From Acanthococcus lagerstroemiae (lineage: Eukaryota > Arthropoda > Insecta > Hemiptera > Eriococcidae): a stretch of 64,000 bases of DNA. Below the pieces are notes generated by a model, which searched no databases, was not told the origin of the DNA, and worked only from the letters and a program-made list of their open reading frames with translations. Position numbers and translations under genes: made by a program. Below are positions 33,486 through 43,552 of the stretch, piece after piece. The stretch covers positions 38,514,955-38,578,954 of the forward strand of contig CM063111.1 of assembly GCA_031841125.1 (NCBI GenBank). The letters are read 5' to 3'. Numbering within the stretch: position 1 is the stretch's first letter; each line of letters opens with the position of its first letter.

Positions 33486-33604
33486 AGGTTAAAAAATACT
33501 CTTCGACCCTGAAACCAATTTATTTTGATATAAAACGACAGTAAGTTCACAAAAAATCGTAGGCATGCTACACAAAAACACCTTAGCACACGAATTTAGG
33601 TCAC

Positions 33605-33866
33605 ACAAGAATCGCAGACATAAAAAACCTACTCCTGAATAAGCAGTACCTGATTGGTGAGCCCAATTTTGACAAATATTGCATTGCAACCAAACTTCGG
33701 GGCTGCTTGAAACCATCGACAAACCAATTACCCGATTGACAATGAGGCCACTCACAATCCAAATTATGAGTTCATGTGAGTGGCCAAAAATCTCAAAACT
33801 GTAATGGTTTGTGATAAGTTTTGTGAGTGCTCTCCAAATTGTCAATCGGGTAGACACGGAATATCG
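33605..33866 (-). pseudogene. Zinc-binding tail of a DDE-type transposase, continued beyond the Jockey insertion
   Basis: Minus-strand sequence encodes EVWLQCNICQNWAHQSGT, a W-x2-C-x2-C-x2-W-x-H pattern like the PHD-type tails at the C-termini of many insect pogo/Tigger-group transposases. It is preceded (across the Jockey-like insertion) by a lysine/glutamate-rich stretch at 35520-35281, which such proteins often have before the tail. The catalytic domain is not present. The assignment is inference from this pattern. Confidence 0.4.
33727..33852. repeat. Foldback sequence with nested palindromes
   Basis: TTACCCGATTGACAAT (33727) is the inverse of ATTGTCAATCGGGTA (33838), and between them GGCCACTCAC (33746-33755) pairs perfectly with GTGAGTGGCC (33776-33785). 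The outer right arm also contains GTGAGTGCTC. It interrupts the transposase-tail reading frame, so it is probably a small foldback insertion. Confidence 0.6.
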
Positions 33867-33901
33867 TCATTTTTTTCTAGCCTCTTTGGGGGGTTTCGGA
33901 A

Positions 33902-35245
33902 TTTTTTTTTTAATATTTGCGGTACTGTGACACATGTTACATTGTCCGCGAGTGATCACATCAGGTGGTACATTCACTTGCAAACGTTTATAGTAGCTTA
34001 CAAAGTACAAATTAGTACAGAGGCTGTACGCGTTAGTTTTAAGAACTACATCACGGGTATTTTATGAGCAAATCTTAGGTTTAACTACAATGCTACTAGA
34101 CGTGGTCGAGCGGCATTGGTCGCTTGAGCCGTGCTTGTGCAGCCGTTTCTCAAATCGGCTGGGGCGCGTTGGTAATCTTCTTTAATATGGTGTTTTGCTG
34201 GACTTGTATCACTTTTACATTGGACTTGGCTGCGTAACCCCACACCGGTATTCCGTAGCTCCAGAGCGGTCGGAGTACCGTGACGTATAGTAGACTTAAT
34301 TTGTTGCGGCCTTTCATGAACCAGAAGAGGTTTCGGAATCGGAGCCGGAGTTCAGTTTTCTTAGTGTCGCAGTGAGTCTTCCATGTGAGCTTTTTGTCGA
34401 TGTGGATTCCCTAGTATCTGACCCTTGGCTGGTTGGGAATTGCGTCGTTGTCGAATATTAACTGTATATCTGGGTGGTGCCGTAACGAAAAATCTACCTT
34501 GACAGACTTGGAGGCGTTGATCCTTATTTTCCATTTCTTCGCCCAGTTGGAGACCTTTCCTAATGACTGTTGGAGGGCACAAATGGCTCCGTTGAAGTCC
34601 TTATGTGGTGCGAGAATGGCCGTATCGTCGGCAAAAGTAGCGATCATGGTGTCTTTTGCGACAGGGATATCCGCTGGGTAAAGTATGTACTACAGGGGCC
34701 CCAGAACGCTGCTCTGTGGTACTCCAGCGCAGATTGGGGAAGGATCTGACTTGGCTTCTCCGTAGTGCACAATGAAATTGCGATTGAACAGGTACGATGA
34801 CAGGAGCTGGACAGTTTGCTCTGGTAGGTATTCGCTGATTTTGTGGATCAGTCCCTCTAACCACACTCTGTCGAAGGCTTGTTTTACATCGAGGAATACC
34901 CCAGGGCAGTGCTTTTTCCCTTCTAGTGAGGTTCGAACTGTGTTAACAATTCTGCAGACTTGCTCTGTTGTAGCATGCTTGCTACGAAACCCGAACTGGT
35001 GCTGTGGTATGATATTCACTTTCTCGACTATAATCAGGACCCGTTTGTATAACAGTTTTTCGAACAATTTGGAGATGGTAAGCAGTAGCGCGATGGGTCG
35101 GTACGACCCTGGTTCTTCCGCTGGTTTGCCTGGTTTGGCTAACATTACAACCTTGGCTGTCTTCCATTCTGGTGGAAAGTGTCGTAATTGGGTTATTGCG
35201 TTGAATATTTGAACGAGTCGACAAATAGCCTTCTTGGAAGTTTCT
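33902..35245 (-). pseudogene. 5'-truncated Jockey-like LINE with a 35-bp target-site duplication
   Basis: A 35-bp sequence ending CTTTGGGGGGTTTCGGAA occurs at 33867-33901 and 35246-35280 with one mismatch. The left end of the insert is a T-run, i.e. a poly-A tail for a minus-strand element. Coding sequence: GSYRPIALLLTISKLFEKLL, PQHQFGFRSKHATTEQ, GVFLDVKQAFDRVW and GVPQSSVLGP (35145-34690), then TFADDTAIL with FADD intact (34640), then a C-terminal part PLWSYGIPVWGYAAKS (34280-34210). Frame changes near 34690 and 34400 make it inactive. Confidence 0.9.
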
Positions 35246-35280
35246 TCATTTTTTTCTAGCTTCTTTGGGGGGTTTCGGAA

Positions 35281-35522
35281 ATAATGTCAGCTTTTCTTTC
35301 GCAGCTTTTTTGTTTCTGTTTTCTCAGCAACTTTTTTCTTTTTTATTCCTTCTGTCTTCTGCACCGCCGATTCTTCTTCAGCTTGCCTCTTGACAGTTTT
35401 ATTCTTCTTTTCTGCTTTCTCTTCAACCCCTTTCTTCCTCTTTTCTGTTTCCTCTTCAGCCTCTTTCTTCTTATTTTTTTCTCTCTCTTCTGCCGCCCTC
35501 TTCTTTTCTTTCTTCTTCTAAT
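35281..35522 (-). pseudogene. Lysine/glutamate-rich open frame, probably a transposase linker
   Basis: The minus strand reads as an uninterrupted K/E-rich stretch (for example EEAEEETEKRKK). It lies on the 5' side of the Jockey-like insertion, and the zinc-type tail lies on the 3' side. A coiled-coil or low-complexity translation of a polypyrimidine tract is an alternative reading. Confidence 0.35.
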
Positions 35523-35609
35523 TGCAATTTTTCACATAATTCGCTTTGATTCTATTTTTTAAACCGGATAGCTGTCAAAATTTCAGATCGCTGTGATCGA
35601 TTATTGCGC

Positions 35610-36240
35610 TGATTATTAGTTATGGTCACACTTTTTGGAATCGGTCGAATATCTTCTGGACTGTATGATATAATTTTTGATTTCATCTTTATTTCCTTTT
35701 TTGTATAGCAGAATAATTTCTGCCTCCCTCCATTGAGTAGGGGTTTCTTCCTCTTCTAAAATCCTATTGAAAAGTGTAGTTAATACAAGAATCAGTTCAT
35801 CCGCGAAAGGTTTGGGAGACCCACTGATAATTCCATCTGGACCCGCCGCTTTGTTCACCTTAACCGAGTGAATTGCTTTCTTCACTTCTACTTAAAGTAC
35901 GTACGTATATATGGGGTATCCATAGTGTTACTGACTTTTCCTTCCTCCACTTTCGCTTCCTCTTTCTCTTTCTCCTCGTATAATTCCCTGAAAAATTCAG
36001 TAGCAATGTTTACAATATTTTCCCGGATAGTGACTTTCTCTTCTTTTGAGTTGCGCATGCTGGGGATGAATTTTTTACTTGTGAATAGAGTTTTTGTTTA
36101 TTATTATTTTTTTATTGGTTTACATTCGGCCAATATGCTTTTGATCAACTCGCTATTGTAGTTTTTCTCACATCCTTTCTTATTTCCGTCTTTATTTTCT
36201 TCCTCATAAAAAGTAACTCAAGTCTTTCCTCCACTGTTAT
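35610..36240 (-). pseudogene. RTE-like LINE fragment (linker and first RT motifs)
   Basis: The minus strand from ~36330 encodes LLRETKTLIGKR, then a KIKTEIRKDVRK-type linker. RT motifs are at 35885-35616: NKAAGPDGIISG, TLFNRILEEEETPTQWREAE and ILLYKKGNKDEIKNY. The copy stops before the catalytic core. It is similar in layout to the LINE at 10860-13990. Confidence 0.8.
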
Positions 36241-36499
36241 ATTTGTCTCTTTTTCCAATGAGAGTCTTTGTTTCTCTTAATAACTTGTCGTCTGTCCGCA
36301 TTTTGGGTCTGAGTTCCCCATACTTGTCAGACTCAATTGAACTTTTTTTTTCTTTTTTTTTTTGTAATTTATTTGTTATAAAAATGTTGGAAAATGGACT
36401 GGAAGATTCTGTAAAAGTCATAGGTTTTTTTTTTGGGGGGGGGGAGGGGGTGGCCACTCTGTCTATGTTAAAAAGAGAGTACGATTGCTAATGCACCGG

Positions 36500-36755
36500 A
36501 GGACGTTGTTATATGGGTATGTCATCCAGACGTGCAGGGATATAGGCGACCATGTTGACGAGCCTATCATTTCAATTGCCTTCTCTAGTCGTCCATTCTC
36601 GGCTTCGCTCGGCATCCTCCGTGTCGGCCAGTCGAAACGTGATGGAACGAATGACCGCATAAAAAGGAATACGCAACTACGTCACGATGGTAACGTTTTT
36701 CTGAAGAACGTTTTCTGCGGAATTTTTCTCTCACGTAGCGAGCTATGAGACATGT
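36500..36755. repeat. Interspersed repeat R3, copy 1
   Basis: It shares CTAGTCGTCCATTCTCGGC, ACGCAACTACRTCACGAT and TTCTGCGGAATTTTTCTCTC with the segment at 54555-54740 inside the TIR element of tweety intron 4. It is probably an internal fragment of the same DNA element, but no TIRs were found here. Confidence 0.6.
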
Positions 36756-36759
36756 TCAT

Positions 36760-37560
36760 GACAAAAATCAAAGTCAAGAATGAAGCCCGCCGCAATTAAT
36801 ACTTGGTACTTTGAAGATGAAATAAGAAGTGTTACTACTATTGTTTGCCTATCTCCAGTATTCACGGGGCTGTCGAAATCGATTATTGAATGAATTTTCA
36901 AACTCACATAGTCTCTTCAATAATAAGGATTGGCAATAACTAGTGTATGCCTTTGTCGTATCTTCGCTGTTCCATCCGTAGTTGCTCTTGACAATTTTCT
37001 GAAACTGTGCGATTAAATCCTGTAAGAAAGTTCTTCTCGACAAGTACTCGAACATCCTTCCGGCTTGTCGTCCAAAACTGGAACGCCTTATATACTCGAC
37101 GAAAATGGCCGCAATTTACAGCCTCTCTCCGTTCATTCTTTGCTCTTTGCTGTCGGTATCTCTGGTAGAAAATATATAGACTCGGAAATGTTCTGATGTA
37201 GTCCACGCCGCTAAATTAATTTTCCATTGTATTCTTGAAAATTATTTACGAGATAATCGGGTAATTCATTCTAATTGTATTTAACGGTATGTGCCGTATA
37301 GTTTTTGTCCTTGCTCTAATTAAATAATCGTCGTCGTATATCCACTACTGTTGTCGAGAGTCTGCTCTTTGTATATGCGAATCCTATCTGTTCCTTCTAC
37401 TAATATAATTTGTTAGAAGTAAGTCTACGATCATCGGTTGAAGAAAAGTCGAATATTCCGGTAGCTCTGAGGTTGAGCTCGTGTATGTTGTTTTTTCATT
37501 TTTGCAAATTCATTCTGACGGCGAAGGAATCTAACTTTTTTCATTTCTTTGCTTATTTCT
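36760..37560. other. Unassigned DNA upstream of the tweety start exon
   Basis: A minus-strand frame (37206-36940) rich in basic and aromatic residues is open for 88 codons and a second overlapping frame for 68 codons, but no family is recognised. A pyrimidine-rich stretch just before 37562 serves as the acceptor of the next exon. Confidence 0.3.
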
Positions 37561-37562
37561 AG

Positions 37563-37674
37563 CAGCCGAATGGAGCAGGCTTATAGAAACCCAAAAGCGG
37601 ACAACATGGAACGGTGCTGGCAGAATTGCGAAGACGCGTAATTGGGTGTCGTCGTGGTCGACGAGCTAAGGAAG
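37563..37674 (+). other. 5' UTR part of the first coding tweety exon
   Basis: A pyrimidine-rich tract followed by TTATTTCTAG ends at 37562 and is a good splice acceptor, so the exon probably starts at 37563, unless the AG at 37565 is used. An in-frame TAA lies 36 nt before the start codon, so translation cannot begin farther upstream in this exon. At least one non-coding exon must therefore lie to the left. The exact 5' end is inferred. Confidence 0.5.
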
Positions 37675-37812
37675 ATGGCGCGAATGATCCAGGAAACATC
37701 GTCGTATCGACCCTCGCACCTGGCCGTCATATTCCATTCGTTTCCACATCTGAACGTCAGCCTTCATCTGGTCAACAGTACGTTCGCCCCGGATAGCGAA
37801 CTCTATCTCGAG
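37675..37812 (+). CDS. ttyh: tweety family protein, coding exon 1 (N-terminus, 46 codons)
   Basis: Encodes the extracellular N-terminus of a tweety/TTYH multi-pass plasma-membrane protein. TTYH proteins were described as chloride-channel candidates, and structures show a five-helix family whose transport role is debated. The exon opens MARMIQETSSYRPSHLA, with the family's early YRPS element, and ends with HLVNSTFAPDSELYLE, holding two N-glycosylation sequons (NVS, NST). The start is the first in-frame ATG after an upstream TAA and has a G at +4. The donor is GAG|gtatga, phase 0, which matches the phase-0 start of the exon at 48435. A second ATG three codons later is a possible alternative start. 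Confidence 0.85.
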
Positions 37813-38284
37813 GTATGACTTGTGTTCGAAAATACGTATAATGTGTATTACGATTTGCATCATACCTGATGCTGTCTTCGGCGTTGACTCGATCTTCCTT
37901 TTTTCTCCTTGTTCTTATGTATGAAACCAACTCTTCGTGGAACTAATTCACGAGTTGGAGTAAGAGGGGGTATTGGCCTGCGATTGCCATGGTCGTGGCC
38001 TGCAAAACCGATTTTCCCGGTGGCCTGTCTGGTTCCGCTTCGCCTCTGCCTTGTGCATATATCGCCCATTTACAGAGTAGTTCGGTCAAGTGAAAGAAAT
38101 CGAAGCTGATTTTCGGAAGAAATGTTCAGGTCACTGCGTGATGAGGCCGTTCCTACAACCCGGGATTCCGGTACCACAGGGGAAGAAACCCTCAAAGTTC
38201 GGTTTTCAAGTCGTTACTCGCTTCCCATCGCCTTTATAAGAAAAGTTCCGAACAAAATTTACTATAGACTCAATGCCCTATGAA

Positions 38285-38430
38285 AGTAGTCCTTCGCAAC
38301 TTTTTCGTAACTGCCCTAGAAACTTCGTAAAATAGGGCTAAAAGTAACCCTTTTATATTACCATACAATTTAGCACAGATCTTACGGGACAAGGCGTAGA
38401 ATTTTCGACTTTTTATCAGTCTCAGCGATT
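38285..38430. repeat. Interspersed repeat R1, copy 2 (tweety intron 1)
   Basis: It matches 5690-5800 through CACAGATCTTACGGG and GCGTAGAATTTTCGAC. Confidence 0.5.
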
Positions 38431-38499
38431 TGTGCGAGTAGAAAGGACGCAAAATTCTACTGAACCAGTTCCGTACATCGGCATCCTCCAATGATGGAG

Positions 38500-38782
38500 C
38501 GTATGGCGATGCACGCATGCCAAATTGGCTCCCCAGACACCGCACCCCTGGCCCCGGAAACTGCCCTTTCGAGTTTCGCATCAGTGACCACAAGGAAGTC
38601 TTGAGGGTGGCCCGGGCCCTCATTTCGCCTCTCCGCTTCGGATTCGCGCTCCACTATGGGACACCCCGCTGACCGAGGCAACGCCCAGCCAGCATTACCC
38701 TGGAATTCGGATGCGCTTCCTTCCTTCCTTCACCTCTCACCTCCTCGTCTTGGTATGTGTGACGACGTAGGAAGGCGGTGAT
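38500..38782. mobile_element. GC-rich retroposon family, copy 3 of 3 (tweety intron 1)
   Basis: It starts with GTATGGCGATGCACGCATGC and matches the 25-kb copy through CTTTCGAGTTTCGCATCAGT, CTGACCGAGG, CACCTCCTCGTCTTGGT and GACGACGTAGG. It is slightly shorter owing to internal deletions. The target-site duplication is not clear. Confidence 0.8.
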
Positions 38783-39139
38783 GACGGGAGCTCTAAGGTG
38801 GTACAGAGTCGTCGCGTCCAGTATGGACCGAGCTTTGTTTGTCGGCCCTCTGCCTCGACCACTCTGTCTGCATCATCTGCTTCATGATGGTCGAGACAAA
38901 GGCCGACACCCGGTTCCATCCGCTTCCACTCTTCAGCACTTCTGAAACCAAGTTGTCCGGCGCGAGAAGAGTAACGAATTCTTTTCCCGCAGCCTTGATT
39001 GATTTAAAAATTTACTCTTTCAGATTTCGAAAATTCATTCGACATAGATCAAAAATAAAATAGTTCAATTACTGTATGTGGGTTAATGGCTTCGAAAAGT
39101 GACCTCAAAAGTGGGAGAGGATTATGAAAATTTAAAATT

Positions 39140-39367
39140 CGAAATTGAAATAAATTTGCAGGATAGGGTTTCAAGGTCGCTGATTTCAGTTCTGAGAGTA
39201 ATTTTTACAGCTGATCTTCTGGAGTCCCACTGGAAGGGTGGGGATATAATATTAGTCATACTTTCAAGTGGATATTCGATTTATGGATCTCAAGGTATCA
39301 CTAAATTAAATTCTGGAAATAATTTATGTATTCGAGCTCCTGGGGTACCACCGGAGAGGATGGGAAT
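39140..39367. repeat. Decayed repeat, related to 7701-9600
   Basis: CAAGGTCGCTGATTTCAGTT and AGGATGGGAATAC-type phrases recur here, on the far side of the SINE (39593-39720) and loosely to 39960. Units are about 170-230 bp and heavily diverged. Confidence 0.45.
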
Positions 39368-39373
39368 TTCTTT

Positions 39374-39590
39374 TCTAATTTGCTTTCAGCCCGAGCCGTG
39401 GAATCCGCCCTTTCAAGCATTACCTCAGAGAGGTCGGGGAGGCTGTTTGGGCTGTCTTAGCCCTCTTCCCTTCTGGCCGAAAAACCAGCCTAGGTCGAAA
39501 TCTGGCGAATTGCTAGGTGGGCTCGAACCTGGGACCTCCGGATTCCGAGACCAACGCGCTATCCACTCGGCCAACCACCAACCAGACCCC
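39374..39590 (-). mobile_element. tRNA-derived SINE, family S1, copy 3, with target-site duplication (tweety intron 1)
   Basis: GGAGAGGATGGGAAT lies on both sides (39353-39367 and 39593-39607), so this insertion is precisely bounded. On the minus strand it starts GGGGTCTGGTTGGTGGTTGG, then TGGCCGAGTGGATAGCGCG (A-box), CGGAATCCGGAGGTCCCAGG and GTTCGAGCCC (B-box). This is the best-preserved tRNA-like head of the three copies. It ends in AAATTAGAAAAGAA. Confidence 0.9.
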
Positions 39591-39609
39591 TTGGAGAGGA
39601 TGGGAATAC

Positions 39610-40280
39610 AATATTAGTCGTTTTTCCAAGTAAGTTTTTTAGGTCACTGAATTTAATTCTGGGGGAGGGGGGCAGGTTTGACTGCCTGAAGTACCATTGC
39701 AGATACGAGATTCGAAAATTTGTCATTCTTCCAGGACAATATTCGATTTGCAGGTTTGCAAAATCTTCAAAGGGAATTCCTGAATTTTAGTTGAAATTAC
39801 CACAACCTGAATGTTATTTTGGTACAATAAATAACCTGGGGGTCAAATGTACAAATTACCCCCCAGAATTTAATTCACCAACCTCGAAACTTGTAAATTG
39901 AATACTATCTTGGGAAAATGACTAATGTCTTACCATCCTCCTCTAGTGGTACTCCCGAGGATCAGATGTAAAAATTACCCCCTTCTCCGTTTTCCTTGTA
40001 TTTTTCTTACCGACGAAGTTGTCCCTTTTTATAGAACTGCCACGTATAATCTCCTATTGTATAACGGTGTAGCAAGGGCTCCTTTATGCGACTAAAAGTA
40101 GTGCCTTGGAATTTGGATTTATTGGAGGACAGTAGATTCCGATCGCTCCAACAGACAATCAAATCTGCCTGAAGCTTCAATATCAGTCTGAGAAGGAAGT
40201 TATCTTTTTGAATATTTTTATGTCATCTGCATAAATATAGCAGTAGTTTGGATTTCTCTACTTCAAAAGTAACATCATTT
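39610..40280. other. Decayed repeat sequence with poly-G/C patches
   Basis: ATTACCCCCC-type phrases occur near 39855 and 39975 with similar flanks. No gene or bounded element is supported. Confidence 0.4.
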
Positions 40281-40289
40281 ACAAATGAA

Positions 40290-40820
40290 GTTTCAAAAGA
40301 TCTTCACGAATCATAGAATTCTGAATCAAATGAGCAGTGCTTCATTTTGCATATTTCGCATATTCTGGCATTTACCGCATATTTTCCACCGATTCTGCTT
40401 CTTTTTCGATATTTTTTCCCAAAGAGAGACTTTTCTAATTTGTTACTCAAAAATACTAAAAATAATTCCCGACTCAGAAAAAAAAAGAAGAAAAATAAAA
40501 ATTGAAAAGACTCAATGATTAATGAATCAACAGAAAATCTTTTAGAAAAATATGTTCTTTTGCATGTGAAAGACCCTTTTTCTTGCCCGCATCACATTCA
40601 TCAATCATCAATAAATTACAAATAGGAGCAATATCTCCTGAGTGCATCTCCTATTAGAAAGAAGATTGTACTTTTTGGTAGATACTTTGCTAGATCAATA
40701 ATTTAGAAATTGGATAAAAATTACCGTAGTGTATCCAACTTAATTTTCCCTTTAAAATGATACTCATAATATGTTTGCATTTTAGCGCATTTATAGCAAA
40801 TTAGTGGGGGGGGGGTGTCA
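40290..40820. repeat. Interspersed repeat R2, copy 2 (tweety intron 1)
   Basis: It matches the copy at 27830-28880 at both ends: ACGAATCATAGAATTCTGA with GCATATTT-rich sequence on the left, TTTAAAATGATACTCATAAT and GCATTTTAGCGCATTT on the right. Confidence 0.5.
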
Positions 40821-40829
40821 TTTAAAGGT

Positions 40830-43550
40830 CATTTATTTTCAAAATTCGATTTTGTTACTCACCCGGTGATCCGTAATCCATGATAGATCGGATCAGAGTA
40901 CATGAGATTTCTCATAAGAAAAATTCAAATTTTGCTTGAAAAAAGGAATCTCCTCTTCTTCGGATTTTACAGTTCTACGGGATGCTAATGTTGACGAATA
41001 CTACACCGTGGGGCTATTTTTTGTTCTTGAAATCTTTATTATTGGGCTGCCCGAGGGCATACACAAATACTGTTGATGAAAAACGTGAATCACGTTCTTA
41101 TTTGATTTTGGCCAATGCCTAGGTCAGTAGTTACGACAGTTATAGTAATTGTGCGTAGTTACAATAAATTTCCTAGATTACAAGTTCGTGTGGCTTCAAT
41201 CTCTTGAGTTTTCACGTGTCATTGCTGAAATTGAGGAGCTCGATCGCAGTAATGTTCGAGTTGTGGAGTCGGTGCTCGTGCCTCTTCGCATACAGAACCT
41301 TACTACGACTTAGATACAGAATTTCACCACTTAAAATATTCTTCTTGGTCTCCACTGTACGTTCCGCTGCTTGGCTGACGACTTCGACCACAATCAGTTG
41401 CTTAGTGCTGCCATCACCCCTGAAAAACGTGAATTTCCTAAATAGCCCCAGCGTGCGGTACACATTTTAATTTATGATATTGTGTTGAAAATAGAGATCT
41501 TCTGGACTGCTAAGTTCATCTCGGAGGTCGTTCGCTTGAGAATGTGAAGAAGGTCCTTCGAACTTCCTGAAGTACATCTAGTTCGAAAAGAGGCATTGTT
41601 TATTCATAAAGGGAAAGAACTAGGGCTAAGATATGATCCAGAAGATCCTTATTTTTCAACTTAGAATTATGCATCAAAGTGTGTATTAAGTCAATGTTAG
41701 CCTCTCTGTATAGTGATGGGCAAATGTGTTCTTTTGTGAAACCAGGTCTGTGTGTTCCTAAACTGCTTCGAGCATACTCCAAATGTAAAAAATGCAGCAT
41801 TTTATAATTTTTTGATCAGTGTTCACGGTTGAGTGGTTTGTAAGAACAGGAGCTCAGTTGGTGCAAATTGCGTGGCGTTGCAATTCATGAGAAATGAAGA
41901 ACATTAAACTCTCTTCACTCTCTGTGTTAATTTGAAATTTCAGTCTTTTTTTTCAGTCAAATCGATCTATTTTGAATGCGTTAGTGATGGGTAAATTTCA
42001 GCATCGAAATTGAGTACTGAAAACGATTCTTTCGATTTACTATTACGAAAAAAAAAAAAAATACATACATTCCAACGAATTTCGAAGTATTCGGATCAGA
42101 AAGGAGCAGAGAGCCGTTTCTCGAACCTGCTCGTTTTGCAAACTTGGTTCGTCGAACCAAATTGCTCCGGAGCAGACCATCCCTACCTCTGTAGAACTGT
42201 GGAACGTAAAGGAAAGGGTTTTCAGCGAAATCATCCTTAAAATAAACTGAGTGACCCCCTTTCCTCCAATAGAAAGATTTTCAACATGTTACGTGCTAAC
42301 ATCCGTATTAGTCCGTATTAGGTCCCTGTGGAACTAGATAGCTCAAGGGGGTGGAGACAAAACAACCTAAAATAAGATTCAGCGCCCTGAAAAACTGGAC
42401 TAGGAGACTAACACTAAGTTAAGTGGTCAACGTCGAATATCTACAGGAAAGGCCGTCGGAGCGTTGAAGGTGTTCGACGGTGAGCGTAAGACTGCAGCAT
42501 AGCCAGAAATGCTTTTACAAGGTTTAGCTTCTGCTCCTAAAAATTCAGCAAAATACTTCAGACTTTCAAGTAATATTAAATAGAAGCCTCTTCATTCAGC
42601 TGTACAACTATTTATACTTTCTTATCGCGTATCCGATTTTAAATATCTATTGAAGGGAAAAATCGAAGATAAGATAAATTCGTTCGATCAATTCTGAGTA
42701 ATTCAACGAAATTTTATTAGGAATTAAGAGCCTTTTTTGTGCGCGCCGAAGGTCAATATACCATGCAGAAAATAACTTCCTGTCGTCAATATATGACTCA
42801 ATAATCAACGTTTATAAAATTTAATGATACTTTCTAACGACTTGGTGATAACCAACATATTATAGGGCAATTAAGATTGTATTTTCAACGCCGTGTCTAA
42901 CTTCAAATGATACGCGTCATAGAGAACTGAACATTATGGTATCCAATATTGATGATACCGCGACGTAAAATTTTTCATCTATAAGCACGGAATCGGCTGA
43001 ATACATAATCAAAGGCTCATTGATAAGTATGGTTCAATTGATGATTAGTTGCCTTCGTATCTTACAATGGATCAGCGATGGAGTTGTGAAGAAGTGAGTG
43101 ATGTAGGGCAGTGCAACATACTTACACATTTGCCCTATCGCCTGTTTGCAAACTTTTTTCCACAAGTTTTTCCAGAATTTACTCCTCTCATCGTCCATCT
43201 TCATTTCTTTGAAATTTCTGGAAATTCGCGGATATTATTTGGGAAAACGCGTTCGCGATAGAACTAAAATGAATAAAAATGTTTGGTCGATATCACTTGT
43301 CAGTCGAGATGTAGGCAACCATACGTACTGCTGTCGAAAACGCCATTTGTCATTGTCGCCTCGTGCAACGGTGGTGGTTGGTCGCACCACTCGGGAGGAA
43401 GCCAGAAGAGGCATTCATACAGTGATAATTATACATGAAATATAATGAGGAAGGTGTGAGGTTTGAAATAGCGAAAATTCACTTTTGTGACTATGAGGGC
43501 GAAGGATTCAGGAAAATAACTCGGGTAGGAAAATACTGAGCTGGTGTAAG
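40830..43550. other. Mostly unassigned DNA (tweety intron 1)
   Basis: A minus-strand frame at 41463-41212 (LIVVEVVSQAAERTVETKKN) and another at 41800-41600 (GFTKEHICPSLYREANIDLI) look more like decayed coding sequence than chance in residue composition. I recognise no family. They may be transposon remnants. No splice structure or repeat pair supports a gene. Confidence 0.3.
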
Positions 43551-43552
43551 TT

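Noticed and set aside
34772..35212. A 146-codon plus-strand frame opposite the Jockey-like LINE
   Set aside because: It is the antisense shadow of the reverse-transcriptase frame, which carries clear motifs on the minus strand.
35284..35562. Plus-strand leucine/phenylalanine-rich membrane protein
   Set aside because: It is the antisense translation of a K/E-rich minus-strand stretch (a polypyrimidine tract).
36849..37206. A divergent gene upstream of tweety on the minus strand
   Set aside because: The two overlapping frames show no domain, no splice structure and no similarity to a family I know.
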